NCBI RefSeq assembly: GCF_035818475.1
Contig: NZ_JAYMGV010000001.1
Location: forward strand, 930,001 to 994,000
Length of the DNA stretch: 64,000 bases
Origin: Cognatitamlana sp035818475
GTDB taxonomy: Bacteria > Bacteroidota > Bacteroidia > Flavobacteriales > Flavobacteriaceae
Reading direction: 5' to 3'
The notes under the pieces were generated by a model that worked only from the letters and a program-made list of their open reading frames with translations, did no database searches and was not told the DNA's origin. Of this stretch, positions 42,414 to 51,650 are shown in pieces. The position numbers and the translations under genes were made by a program. Within the stretch, counting starts at the first letter, position 1; every line of letters begins with the position of its first letter.

Positions 42414-42475
42414 AGAGTGAGGGTAGCTATAAACTTCTAAAGAAAGTAATGTTTCAAAGTTTATCTTGAGTGGAG

Positions 42476-42513
42476 AGATTTCTCGTCACTCATGCTTCGC
42501 TCTGTCGAAATGA
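42476..42513. repeat. REP-like repeat, left arm of an inverted pair
   Basis: Begins AGATTTCTCGTC and ends TGTCGAAATGAC; it is the reverse-complement relative of 42667-42699. Confidence 0.7.
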
Positions 42514-42514
42514 C

Positions 42515-42557
42515 ATCCAACCCTGCTGGTGCGCGATTGTATCGCGTTCCAAAATAA
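42515..42557. repeat. 43-base direct repeat, right copy
   Basis: Starts ATCCAACCCTGCTGGTGCGC and ends CGTTCCAAAATAA. The internal hairpin CGCGAT-TGT-ATCGCG is perfect. Same orientation as 39849-39891, two mismatches. Confidence 0.8.
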
Positions 42558-42666
42558 TAAACAAAGCCATTCTAATAAATTTAATCATAATTAAATATAT
42601 GTTAACAATAATTAAACAATAATTTTGTTATTAAGATTGTGTCACGACATTAACAAAGCCAGTTTT

Positions 42667-42699
42667 GTCATTTCGACAAAGCAAAGCGACGAGAAATCT
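42667..42699. repeat. REP-like repeat, right arm of an inverted pair
   Basis: Begins GTCATTTCGAC and ends GACGAGAAATCT; inverted relative of 42476-42513, with 153 bases between. Confidence 0.7.
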
Positions 42700-42784
42700 A
42701 ATCCACCACGGAATACCTGTAATTCATACCCAGCTATCGTACACACTTCACTAGTCTTAACACTTTTAAAGCAGCAGGTAGGCT

Positions 42785-44608
42785 TTAAGTTATTTGTTTC
42801 CCCAAATACACCAACTTATACCCTTTCTCAACATGTTCTATAGCTTTATTATAAGAAGAAATGATCTCCAAAACCCCCTTTTTGTCTTTTACTAACAACG
42901 GGATCATATCATCATCATTATTGGTGACCTCTATAAGTTCTTCATAATGCGATCTGCTCTTTATATCAATTTCATGAATTTTCGGGTATTTACGAGACAC
43001 TTCGGTTAGTAAATTAAAATCATCGGTATGTGAAAACAAACCTTCCTTAGGATTGTTAGTAGGGTCTTGCATTTCTTCGGCAGTAATCAGTCTAAAAGAC
43101 CCGTTTTCCCCAAACTGCTCACTAAACTTATTGATAGCATATTGATTTATATCGGCACTCGCGGTCAGGGCCATTAAAAACCCAACATCATTTAATTCTA
43201 TATTATCATCTAAATCCTGAGAATAAATATCGGTATTGATGGCTTCAAGATCCATTTCCTGGGCCAGATGGATATTGGTTTGGTTACTGTCTATCAGCAC
43301 CACATGCCTGGCGTTATCTTCCAAATAGCGTCCAATAAGGCGTGATACCTGTGAGGCACCAACAATTAAAATACCCTCAGATTTCTTTAAAAACACACCC
43401 GCAAGTTTTGCAAATAATCGTGCTGTAGTGGCATTCAATAATACCGTACCTAATACGATCATAAATACTAAAGGGGTTATATATTCTGCTCCGGAAACAC
43501 CTTGTTTTATAAGCTTGCTGCCAAAAAGAGAAGCAATACCGGCAGCAACAATACCCCTGGGGCCCACCCAACTTATAAATATCTTTTCATTGATCTTAAG
43601 CTTTGACCCCCAGGCACTGATAAATACAGCCAAAGGCCTGACCAAAAATACCACGGCCAAAAATAAAGTAGCTGTTTTCCAGGTGTAGAGTAGCATAAGG
43701 TCTTCCATATTAATATTAGCCGCTAAAAGGATAAATAAAATGGATATGAGCAAGACACTAAGCGATTCTTTAAAATACAGGATTTCCTTAATATTTTTAA
43801 GATTACCATTCCCTAAAACCATACCCATAACTACTACTGCCAGTAAACCCGACTCATGGGCAAAAATTTCTGATTCTACAAAAACCAACAATACCGTAGA
43901 CAGGGATACCACATTCAATAAATAATGCGGAATCAGCTTTTTATTGATCACAAAAGCCAGAGCATGGGCAAAAGTAAACCCGAAAGTAAACCCAAATAAA
44001 AGGATCTTTCCAAACTCAATTAAAGCCGTTTTTGTAAAACCACCATCACCTTCAACACTTATAAACTCAAAAACCAGTACCGCTACTAAGGCTCCAATAG
44101 GATCTATTAAAATGCCTTCCCATTTTAATACGGTAGAGATATCTTTTTTAAGCGGAATATTTCTTAATATGGGGGTTATAACCGTTGGGCCGGTAACAAT
44201 AATCAACCCTGAAAATAAAAAAGACAGCTCCCAGCTCAGTCCAAAAATAACATTGGCCAATATCCCGGCACCAAAAAATGTAATGGCAGATCCTAAGGTA
44301 ATCAGTTTTGTAATCACCGGCCCCAATGATTTTATTTCAGAACGCTTAAGCGTTAAGCCACCTTCAAAAAGTATGATACTAATGGCTAGGGACACAAAAT
44401 AATACAAGCCATCACCGGGAAACAGCCCTTTCTTTCCATTCCATATGGGCTCGATCCATTTGGCGCCGTCTTCGCTAAAAAACTCAGCCGCTATAGGCCC
44501 TACCAGTAAACCAATTAAAATTAGCGGTAATATGGCCGGAATTTTAAATTTCCAGGCAACCCACTGTGCTAATATTCCTAAAATAATTATTCCTGCTAAT
44601 TCTAACAT
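42785..44608 (-). CDS. Cation:proton antiporter with TrkA-N domain (CPA family)
   Basis: 607 residues from the ATG at 44608 (MLELAGIIILGILAQWVAW); an upstream ATG at 44632 adds eight residues. About 12-13 hydrophobic helices (1-400) form a CPA-type sodium or potassium/proton antiporter core, with GPTVITPI and WVGPRGIVAAGIASL typical of the ion path. A cytoplasmic Rossmann TrkA-N/RCK domain (about 405-520, GILIVGASQVSRLIGRYLED) and a C-terminal extension probably bind nucleotide and gate transport. Role: pH and cation homeostasis. Divergent from the Usp-SulP operon. Confidence 0.9.
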   Translation of the reverse strand: MLELAGIIILGILAQWVAWKFKIPAILPLILIGLLVGPIAAEFFSEDGAKWIEPIWNGKKGLFPGDGLYYFVSLAISIILFEGGLTLKRSEIKSLGPVITKLITLGSAITFFGAGILANVIFGLSWELSFLFSGLIIVTGPTVITPILRNIPLKKDISTVLKWEGILIDPIGALVAVLVFEFISVEGDGGFTKTALIEFGKILLFGFTFGFTFAHALAFVINKKLIPHYLLNVVSLSTVLLVFVESEIFAHESGLLAVVVMGMVLGNGNLKNIKEILYFKESLSVLLISILFILLAANINMEDLMLLYTWKTATLFLAVVFLVRPLAVFISAWGSKLKINEKIFISWVGPRGIVAAGIASLFGSKLIKQGVSGAEYITPLVFMIVLGTVLLNATTARLFAKLAGVFLKKSEGILIVGASQVSRLIGRYLEDNARHVVLIDSNQTNIHLAQEMDLEAINTDIYSQDLDDNIELNDVGFLMALTASADINQYAINKFSEQFGENGSFRLITAEEMQDPTNNPKEGLFSHTDDFNLLTEVSRKYPKIHEIDIKSRSHYEELIEVTNNDDDMIPLLVKDKKGVLEIISSYNKAIEHVEKGYKLVYLGKQIT

Positions 44609-44711
44609 AGTATTTTTATTCAATAAAAACACTAATTTAAATAAAACAGATGATTTTAAGTTTTTAAAAAATACTATCTTTCAACTCTAACTAAAAAAAC
44701 AACAACTATAA

Positions 44712-45560
44712 GTGTCATTAAAGCCTTTTAAAAGTATAGGAATTGGAGTAGCCTTCTCGCCTAACCTGAAAGCAAACTTGTTTGAAGCTGCCAGGTTATC
44801 CGTTTTTTTTGGAGCTAAGTTGTTTTTAATTCATGTGGGCGAAGCTTCAGACGATAAAACAGAAAAGCTAAGTGCCATTTTAAAAACCTTTGAAAAAGAT
44901 CAGCTTGAATATGAAGTGGTTTTTAAAACCGGTGATCCCGTAAACGTTATTTTATCCACTACCGAAGAAAAGCACATAGATTTACTTATTTTGGGTGCCG
45001 TACAACGTGAACGTTTTGTAAAATATTATGTGGGATCAATTGCCAGAAAAATTACGCGACAGGCAAAATGCTCTGTGCTGCTGTTAATTAAACCTTCGGT
45101 AAAACGGGTGCCTTGTGAACATATTGTGGTAAATGGCTTAAAAGATCCCAAAACCGAACAGACCATTACCTCAGCCTTTTATGTGGCTAAGCAGTTAAAT
45201 TCTAAAAAGGTCACTATTGTTGAAGAGATTAAACAAGATCAGATCTCTGTAAAAGTTGATGATGATAAATCCCTGAGACGGGCCACTATTATGAAGGAGC
45301 GTATCAAACTCAGGGAAAACTCCAGGATCAAAGAAATAATCAACCATATCCCGGAAGCCTATACCGAGTCAAAAACCATTAAGCTACAGCCTATTTTTGG
45401 AAAACAGGGCTATTCTATTGGCCATTATGCACAAATTTCACGTGCCGATTTACTGGTAATGAATGCCCCTGCAAAAATGACCTTTTGGGACAGATTGTTT
45501 CCTCATGATATTGAACATATTTTAACTGAATTACCAACCGATGTCCTAATACTTCAATGA
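44712..45560 (+). CDS. Universal stress protein (two tandem Usp domains)
   Basis: 282 residues. The GTG start at 44712 gives MSLKPFKSIGIGVAFSPNLKANLFEAARLS, a Usp opening. The first domain ends with LLILGAVQRERFVKYYVGSIARKITRQAKCSVLLL, including the G-x(9)-G-S-like nucleotide loop. The second has AQISRADLLVMNAPAKMTFWDR and PTDVLILQ. The stop overlaps the SulP ATG (ATGA at 45557-45560), so the pair is translationally coupled and the Usp may regulate the transporter. Confidence 0.88.
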   Translation: MSLKPFKSIGIGVAFSPNLKANLFEAARLSVFFGAKLFLIHVGEASDDKTEKLSAILKTFEKDQLEYEVVFKTGDPVNVILSTTEEKHIDLLILGAVQRERFVKYYVGSIARKITRQAKCSVLLLIKPSVKRVPCEHIVVNGLKDPKTEQTITSAFYVAKQLNSKKVTIVEEIKQDQISVKVDDDKSLRRATIMKERIKLRENSRIKEIINHIPEAYTESKTIKLQPIFGKQGYSIGHYAQISRADLLVMNAPAKMTFWDRLFPHDIEHILTELPTDVLILQ

Positions 45561-47782
45561 GTCCAAAAAAAAATAACATAAAAGCCTTTTTTAAAGCACT
45601 GCCTAAAAATGTGTTTTCAGGTTTTGTGGTCAGCCTTATAGCCTTGCCTTTAGGTTTAGGACTGGCTATGGCCAGTGACGCCCCTCCTATTGCTGGAGTT
45701 ATTGCCGCCATAGTTGGAGGTATTGTAGTTTCGTTTTTAGGTGGTAGCCATGTTACTATTGCAGGGCCCGGTAATGGTTTGGTAGGCGTATTACTTATTG
45801 CCATTTCCAGCTTAGGATTGGAAAATGCTTATATAGCCATTATATTTTCAGGTGCTTTGCTCATGGTATTAGGTTTTTTGAGAATGGGAACTATTGCCGA
45901 TTTTTTTCCGTCTTCAGCCATACAAGGTATGCTTGCCGCTATTGGATTGATTATCCTTGGCAAGCAGTTTCATATCATGTTGGCTCATAAAATTAAAAGG
46001 GAAGACACTATAGACTATCTTATAGAGATCCCCTTTACCATTAATGATGCCCTTCATTATGGTAATAAAAGTTTGATCTATGCTGCTGCTGCAGGGATTA
46101 TAAGCTTGATTATAATGCTGATCTATTCCAAGATCAGGAATAAGTATTTGCAGCTTATTCCGGCTCCTATGTGGATTGTTATTTTATCTATTGGATTTAG
46201 CTATTATTTTGAAATTGGGCTACACGAACCAAATCCTATAGCCAAAGAATATATGATCTCCGGGATTCCTGAGATTGGGGATATTATTGCCGATTTACCC
46301 ATACCAAATTTTAGTGGTATTTGGAGTTTTTCGTTTTGGGGCAGTGTTTTGGCACTAACCTTAATTTCCAGTATAGAATCACTCTTAAGTATTAAAGCCG
46401 TTGATAAGTTAGATCCTGAAAAAAGACGCTCTAATGTTAACAGAGACCTTAAAGCCCTTGGTGTGGCTACTATGGGTAGCGGACTCTTAGGTGGTTTAAA
46501 CGTAGTTACGGTTATTGCCAGGAGTTCAGTGAATGTAAATAACGGTGCCAGTAACAGATCTTCTAATTTTTTTCATGCACTGTTCTTAGTCATTTTCATT
46601 GTATTTTTTAGCACGCAACTCACTCGTATTCCGCTTCCGGCTTTAATGGCTATATTAGTGTATACGGGGTATAAGCTTGCCTCTCCAAAAATAATCACCA
46701 AAATATTTTCCATAGGCAAAGAGCAGCTTATCATCTTTTTTGTAACGCTCATTGTGACTCTACAAATAGGATTGATCTCAGGGATTCTGGCCGGTGTTTT
46801 AGCAACTTTGGTTATTCATATTATTATTAATAAAAGTGTTGGGCTGTTTGTGAGAAATGTATTGAAACCTAATGTTTTAATGTTTAAGGAAACTGAACAA
46901 AAAGATAACTTTTATGTGAGTGTAAAGCACTTTTGTAGTTTTTTAAACTATTTCAGGCTAAAACAACATTTGGATGCCATACCGGAAGATCAGGATGTTA
47001 TTGTAGATTTTTCAATGTGTGAATTTGTTGATGATACCGTTATGGAAAACATTAGCAATTACCAGGAGTTATTTGCTAAACGAGGCGGGCATTTTGATGT
47101 GGTAGGCCTGGATATGCATGACACAGATTCAAAACACCCCTTTGCTTCAAGGCGCTTATTACCGGTGCCTAAGATTATAAAGAACAGTTTAACCAGGCGA
47201 CAAACCAGTATGGAAGTCTTAGCCAAAGATTATCAATTACATTACAGCCCTAAAAAACAAAAAGACGTCTCGTTTTTAAACAATTTCTCATTTTTCAACA
47301 CTAAACATATTGATCATATTTACAATGAACTGTCTCATGAAGACAGCGCTATAAAATTATTTGATATAGGCTTTTCTGAGGGTGAATTTATTGCTAAAGA
47401 AGATATTCGCTCTACTATGCTTTACCTTCAATTAAAGCACAACATCCCGGAGTTTACTCTGGATCGTGAAGGCTTTTTAGAAAGGGTTTCTGCTTTTGCT
47501 GGAGTTAAAGATATTGATATTGAAAACCATGATGATTTTTCTAAACGCTTCCATTTAGTGGGAGATAATAAAGCCGGAATTGCACAGCTTTTTAACGATG
47601 AGGTTACTCATTTCTTTGAAAGCAATCCGTATTATCATGTAGAATCCAGCGGTGATGCCATTTTAATTTTTGAAAAAGAACGTTTGGCCAGCATTAAAGA
47701 AATTAAAGCGCTGTTTGATTTTGGTAAACGTTTAAAACTAGTTATTGAGTCCCAGAATGAATCAGTAAGAAAATTTTATTAA
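45557..47782 (+). CDS. SulP-family anion transporter with STAS domain and C-terminal extension
   Basis: 741 residues. The membrane part (about 15-425) shows SulP motifs (VFSGFVVSLIALPLGLGLAMASDAPP, GSHVTIAGPGNG, and the carrier-region helices). A STAS domain follows (about 450-540, DVIVDFSMCEFVDDTVMENI). After it comes about 190 residues of unrecognised sequence (LFDIGFSEGEFIAKEDIRST ... FESNPYYHVESSGDAILIFE). Many SulP proteins move sulfate, bicarbonate or other anions; the substrate here is unknown. No carbonic anhydrase is adjacent. The tight overlap with the Usp gene is notable. Confidence 0.9.
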   Translation: MSPKKNNIKAFFKALPKNVFSGFVVSLIALPLGLGLAMASDAPPIAGVIAAIVGGIVVSFLGGSHVTIAGPGNGLVGVLLIAISSLGLENAYIAIIFSGALLMVLGFLRMGTIADFFPSSAIQGMLAAIGLIILGKQFHIMLAHKIKREDTIDYLIEIPFTINDALHYGNKSLIYAAAAGIISLIIMLIYSKIRNKYLQLIPAPMWIVILSIGFSYYFEIGLHEPNPIAKEYMISGIPEIGDIIADLPIPNFSGIWSFSFWGSVLALTLISSIESLLSIKAVDKLDPEKRRSNVNRDLKALGVATMGSGLLGGLNVVTVIARSSVNVNNGASNRSSNFFHALFLVIFIVFFSTQLTRIPLPALMAILVYTGYKLASPKIITKIFSIGKEQLIIFFVTLIVTLQIGLISGILAGVLATLVIHIIINKSVGLFVRNVLKPNVLMFKETEQKDNFYVSVKHFCSFLNYFRLKQHLDAIPEDQDVIVDFSMCEFVDDTVMENISNYQELFAKRGGHFDVVGLDMHDTDSKHPFASRRLLPVPKIIKNSLTRRQTSMEVLAKDYQLHYSPKKQKDVSFLNNFSFFNTKHIDHIYNELSHEDSAIKLFDIGFSEGEFIAKEDIRSTMLYLQLKHNIPEFTLDREGFLERVSAFAGVKDIDIENHDDFSKRFHLVGDNKAGIAQLFNDEVTHFFESNPYYHVESSGDAILIFEKERLASIKEIKALFDFGKRLKLVIESQNESVRKFY

Positions 47783-47783
47783 A

Positions 47784-47819
47784 AACCTACAAGCTTATAA
47801 AGCTATAACCCTGTAGGTT
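47784..47819. terminator. Hairpin between convergent SulP and PepSY genes
   Basis: AACCTACA (47784-47791) pairs with TGTAGGTT (47812-47819); inside is AGCTT-ATA-AAGCT. It lies two bases past the SulP stop and may end both transcripts, but the T-run is poor. Confidence 0.5.
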
Positions 47820-47825
47820 AATATG

Positions 47826-49073
47826 CTAAGCCAATTGCTGTTTCGTTTTTTTTCTGCCTCTTAAAAGCTCTACCAACGTAATAAGTATGGCACTAAATCC
47901 AAACAAAGGAAAAATAATACCTAATAAAATAATGATAGCAATAATACCATAGCCTGCTTTAAACTTAGCCGGTACTTTTGGTGTTCCCCATGTTCCGGCT
48001 TCTTTTCGTTTTAAATAAGATACCAAACCTATTATGGCCACAAAAACTAATAGAACGGCAACACCCAACATTAAAACAAAATTCCAGGTTCCAAATTGCC
48101 CCTGGTGAAACGCCATAAACCACATACGCCCCCGCATTAAAATACCCACATCTTCCCAGTGATGCTGAAAAATTTGTTTCCCGGAATACTGATCTATATA
48201 AAATCGTTTTTGCTGATCCAGATCAAAGGTTTCATTATAAATAATATAAACGCTTTTGGGGTTTTGGGGCAAACCAATACTCAATTTTCCTTCCAGATTT
48301 TTAGTCTTTGCTAAAGCAACTATAGCATCTAAAGGCAAAGGAGTTCCTGTCACATCTGAATTTAACCCACGCCCTTCCCAGGTTTTAGGAAAGCCCGTAT
48401 TGGTATACTTCTGAAGTGTTTTAAAATTCCCTCCAAAAACATCGGTCCATGGCATCCCTCCGGCTAAGGTCATAAGCAATAACACGGAGATCCAAAACCC
48501 AAAAACTGTATGTAAGTCTCTAAAAAGGATCCGTTTTCCCTGCTTAAACCTAATGGTAAAAAAAGCTTTTATGCCTTGTTTTTTATCTGGCCAAAACACA
48601 TAAACCCCGGTAATGATCAAAATAAACATCCAGCTGGCAATGAGTTCTATGAGTTTGGTTCCAAATTTGCCCATTAGTAATTCACCATGCAGTTTTCTAA
48701 CGGTATGCATTCCGGAGTCTTTCGGACTGATATACCCGGATACCTCAGCGGAATAAGGGTTTATAAACACACTGTTCTTGTGGCTGAACCTACCCGAAAC
48801 AAATTCTGTTGCCTGATCCGTTTCAGTAGGGACTATAATAGCATTGGGTGCTTTTTTTAATGCCGATTTAGCCAACTCCCACTGACCCTGATATGATATG
48901 GCTTCTCCTGTGGCCTTTACAGTTTTTATATGGGTTTGTTTTGGCGCTTCATAGCTGTCTTTAAACAAATAAATACCTCCCGTAATAGCCAATAATAGTA
49001 CAAACGGCAAGGAAATAAGGCCTGCAATGAAATGCCATTTCCAAAGCCATTGATTTAATTTTTTATTTTTCAT
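47826..49073 (-). CDS. PepSY-associated transmembrane protein
   Basis: 415 residues with four predicted membrane helices (about 14-36, 140-165, 195-215 and 335-360, plus a C-terminal one near 375-400). The PepSY_TM pattern includes WLWKWHFIAGLISLPFVLLL, MHTVRKLHGELLMGKFGTKLIE and LFRDLHTVFGFWISVLLLM, with conserved His residues. Such proteins accompany siderophore or heme receptors and probably help iron reduction or release. It follows the TonB receptor gene by 55 bases on the same strand. Confidence 0.88.
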   Translation of the reverse strand: MKNKKLNQWLWKWHFIAGLISLPFVLLLAITGGIYLFKDSYEAPKQTHIKTVKATGEAISYQGQWELAKSALKKAPNAIIVPTETDQATEFVSGRFSHKNSVFINPYSAEVSGYISPKDSGMHTVRKLHGELLMGKFGTKLIELIASWMFILIITGVYVFWPDKKQGIKAFFTIRFKQGKRILFRDLHTVFGFWISVLLLMTLAGGMPWTDVFGGNFKTLQKYTNTGFPKTWEGRGLNSDVTGTPLPLDAIVALAKTKNLEGKLSIGLPQNPKSVYIIYNETFDLDQQKRFYIDQYSGKQIFQHHWEDVGILMRGRMWFMAFHQGQFGTWNFVLMLGVAVLLVFVAIIGLVSYLKRKEAGTWGTPKVPAKFKAGYGIIAIIILLGIIFPLFGFSAILITLVELLRGRKKTKQQLA

Positions 49074-49128
49074 CTTTATGTCTCTTTTATGTGCTCCTTA
49101 AATGATGGTTTCCTAAAGGGGCTTTGTA

Positions 49129-51474
49129 TTAAAAATGATACTTTACTCCAAAATGAAAGGCTCTTGGATTTCCTATGGTATAACTATTCTCGTCTCTAAA
49201 CCTGTTGTAACTAGCTCTTGCTGAATAGAGCTCATTAAAAAGGTTCAAGGCATGAAGCCAAACTTCAACATGCTTAAATTCATATGATACCAAGGCGTTG
49301 AATATATTATGTCCGCCATAAGTTGCTGTTCCAAATGTACCGTCATCATGCTCTACCTGGCCTTCAAAACTGGTATTGTATTTACCCACCAGTTCATGGG
49401 TAATGTTGCATGCTAAATTTTTAATACCATGCGGTCTATACGTGATTTTTGATGTTCCTAAAAGTTTGGGTGCTGTTTCTCTGTCGGTATTAGAGTAGTC
49501 CTCTCCCCTGTCAAAAAACCTTATGTATTTGTGCCTTGCATAGCTTCCGTTATGGCTAATGGTGAATTCATCCGTTGGAGAGTATTTTATACCATACTCT
49601 ATACCATAAGATCTTGTTTTTCCGGCATTGGCATTAAAAAATTCGTCATTTTCATCTCTTAAGGTGATCAACGTGTTTTTTCCATCCAGCAAATACAGTG
49701 CGGCATCAACCCTTAATCCGTTATTTATATTTAAATAGGTTCCTAATTCATAATTGTTATATGAGCTGGGTTTTAAATCAAATACATCATCACCTACACC
49801 AACAAAACTATTTCTGTATAAGGTTGATGTTTGAGGAGGTGTAAATCCGTTAGAATAATTAGCATATACCCCGGTATTAGGACTAAAATTATAATTGACT
49901 CCTACCTTAGGGGATATATTGTTATAGTTGTTTTTTGAATCTTTGGGACCAGCTACCCCATTAACCACATTGTTATAATCATACTCAAAACCATCATAAC
50001 GCAATGCAGCCGTAAGTTTTAAAGCTTCTACAGGGTTGATCTCGTACTGAAAATAACCGGCATAGTTTAGAATATATGCCTTATAATTTAAAATAAAATC
50101 GCCGGAATTAATGATAAACCCTGTATTTTGTCCGGTTTCAGTATCAACAGTAACATCAATGGTTTCCGCTAAATAGCGCTGTGGGGAAAAATCGGCTGAA
50201 GCTCCAATTATTAATGACGAGTTAGCAAAATCAAAATCCATTTTATGTTGAATCAATCCCACATAACTGGTAAATGCATTACTGTTAATCTCACCACTAC
50301 CAAAACCTGTAAGCGCTCTGGTGGTTCTGTCTCTAAACTGTCTTACACGATATGATGGGTTTTGATCCATAGCATTCTTTCTGAAAATAATGTTGAATAC
50401 CGTTTTGTGTTTACTATTCCAGCTTTTGTCAACTGTTGTTCTGAATCTAAACGCAAAAGCATCCCGTTCTGTAAACGTTTGATCGCTTTCATAGTGTCCA
50501 CCTGAATAATCAGATTCACTTAATGATCCGGCCATATCTGACCTGTAATCAATAATATCAAAAACATTTGTCCAGTTTAATGATGATGATAAATGATTTA
50601 CGTTTTTAAACGTAAGTGCAAATTTTTCATAATCGCTATGCTCAATAGGACCGTCTTTACGCTGTACATAATGTGTTCCTAAATAAAACCCTGTTTTTTC
50701 ATTAGCATATTGAGATACTTCAAGCTGATAGCGCGTTAACCCCAGATCATTGATTTGAAATCCCATGTGGCCCGAAAAATCCCGAGTTGGGTTTTTAGTT
50801 AAAAAGTTAAAGCTTCCGCCTATAGCTTCACTACCATAAATACTGGATGCGGGGCCCTTTAAAACTTCCACCCTATTAAAAGCCACATCATTCATTTCTA
50901 AAAGGGCATTGTGATTAAATACTGCTGTTGGACGTATGGGCAAACCGTTTTCAACATACAAAAACAACGATTTGGTTGATATTGGAGAACGTACAGACAT
51001 AAAATGTTGCTCGTTACTGGCAGCTCTTGATGTTGACATATTCACTCCGGGAACATCATTAACCAGCTGATCAATTCCAAAGGCTTTTACCGCCTTTATT
51101 TCTTCTGAAGTAATTACAGAAATTGATGCCGGTACTTCTTTTCTTGTTTGCAGTTCTCTACTTGCTGAAATAACAACCTCTTCCAAAACCTCATCATTTT
51201 CAGATAATACAATCATATGGTTTGAGTTAGTAAGCAATTGTTCTACAGTAGTAAAACCAATATACTTTACTATAACCGTTTGATTGTTTGTAAGTGTTAT
51301 GCTAAAGTTTCCATCAAACCCGGAAACTGTAGCATTATTGGCATCTGTTTTAGATTGAATTGTTGCTCCTGCTAAAGGTTGATTGTTTTGATCAACAACT
51401 TTTCCTTTATAAATATTTTGCGCATATCCGCACAGACTTACTATACTCATAGTAAGCATTAATAGTTTTTTCAT
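49129..51474 (-). CDS. TonB-dependent outer-membrane receptor
   Basis: 781 residues. Signal peptide (about 1-18), a carboxypeptidase-like regulatory domain (about 20-100, YKGKVVDQNNQPLAGATIQS) typical of Bacteroidota receptors, a plug domain (about 110-225, VPASISVITSEEIKAVKAFG, VEVLKGPASSIYGSEAIGG) and a beta-barrel ending in YTIGNPRAFHFGVKYHF, with a terminal aromatic residue. The PepSY gene downstream suggests iron or siderophore uptake; the ligand is inferred only. Confidence 0.93.
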   Translation of the reverse strand: MKKLLMLTMSIVSLCGYAQNIYKGKVVDQNNQPLAGATIQSKTDANNATVSGFDGNFSITLTNNQTVIVKYIGFTTVEQLLTNSNHMIVLSENDEVLEEVVISASRELQTRKEVPASISVITSEEIKAVKAFGIDQLVNDVPGVNMSTSRAASNEQHFMSVRSPISTKSLFLYVENGLPIRPTAVFNHNALLEMNDVAFNRVEVLKGPASSIYGSEAIGGSFNFLTKNPTRDFSGHMGFQINDLGLTRYQLEVSQYANEKTGFYLGTHYVQRKDGPIEHSDYEKFALTFKNVNHLSSSLNWTNVFDIIDYRSDMAGSLSESDYSGGHYESDQTFTERDAFAFRFRTTVDKSWNSKHKTVFNIIFRKNAMDQNPSYRVRQFRDRTTRALTGFGSGEINSNAFTSYVGLIQHKMDFDFANSSLIIGASADFSPQRYLAETIDVTVDTETGQNTGFIINSGDFILNYKAYILNYAGYFQYEINPVEALKLTAALRYDGFEYDYNNVVNGVAGPKDSKNNYNNISPKVGVNYNFSPNTGVYANYSNGFTPPQTSTLYRNSFVGVGDDVFDLKPSSYNNYELGTYLNINNGLRVDAALYLLDGKNTLITLRDENDEFFNANAGKTRSYGIEYGIKYSPTDEFTISHNGSYARHKYIRFFDRGEDYSNTDRETAPKLLGTSKITYRPHGIKNLACNITHELVGKYNTSFEGQVEHDDGTFGTATYGGHNIFNALVSYEFKHVEVWLHALNLFNELYSARASYNRFRDENSYTIGNPRAFHFGVKYHF

Positions 51475-51650
51475 TTATGTATGTTAGTTGTACTTAGAAA
51501 TACCCTTTATGAGATCAAACAATACATACCTGTTTATTGAGGTTATTTGCTTGAAATACACCAAGATTTTCTAATAAAATTTAATGTAATAGTAATACAG
51601 GCAAGGTTTGGAAAGAACACAAACAAGCCTGTTTAAAATTATAAGCAACA

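Larger units (their letters stand above)
42265..42784. other. Repeat-rich intergenic region
   Basis: 520 bases with no credible gene. It holds a REP-like hairpin (42326-42344), CCACG palindrome copy 3 (42394-42413), an inverted pair of REP-like units (42476-42513 and 42667-42699) and the right 43-base direct repeat (42515-42557). A 72-codon plus-strand frame at 42625-42843 runs through the repeats and into the antiporter gene in antisense and is not a gene. Confidence 0.8.

Noticed and set aside
39774..42784. Complete insertion sequence or transposon
   Set aside because: No transposase-like protein, terminal inverted repeats or target duplication could be seen; only short repeats.
42625..42843. 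72-codon plus-strand frame across the repeat block
   Set aside because: It runs through REP-like sequence into the antiporter gene in antisense; no signal or domain.
43944..44402. 152-codon plus-strand frame within the antiporter gene
   Set aside because: It is antisense to the membrane domain of the antiporter, with no start context or recognisable motif.
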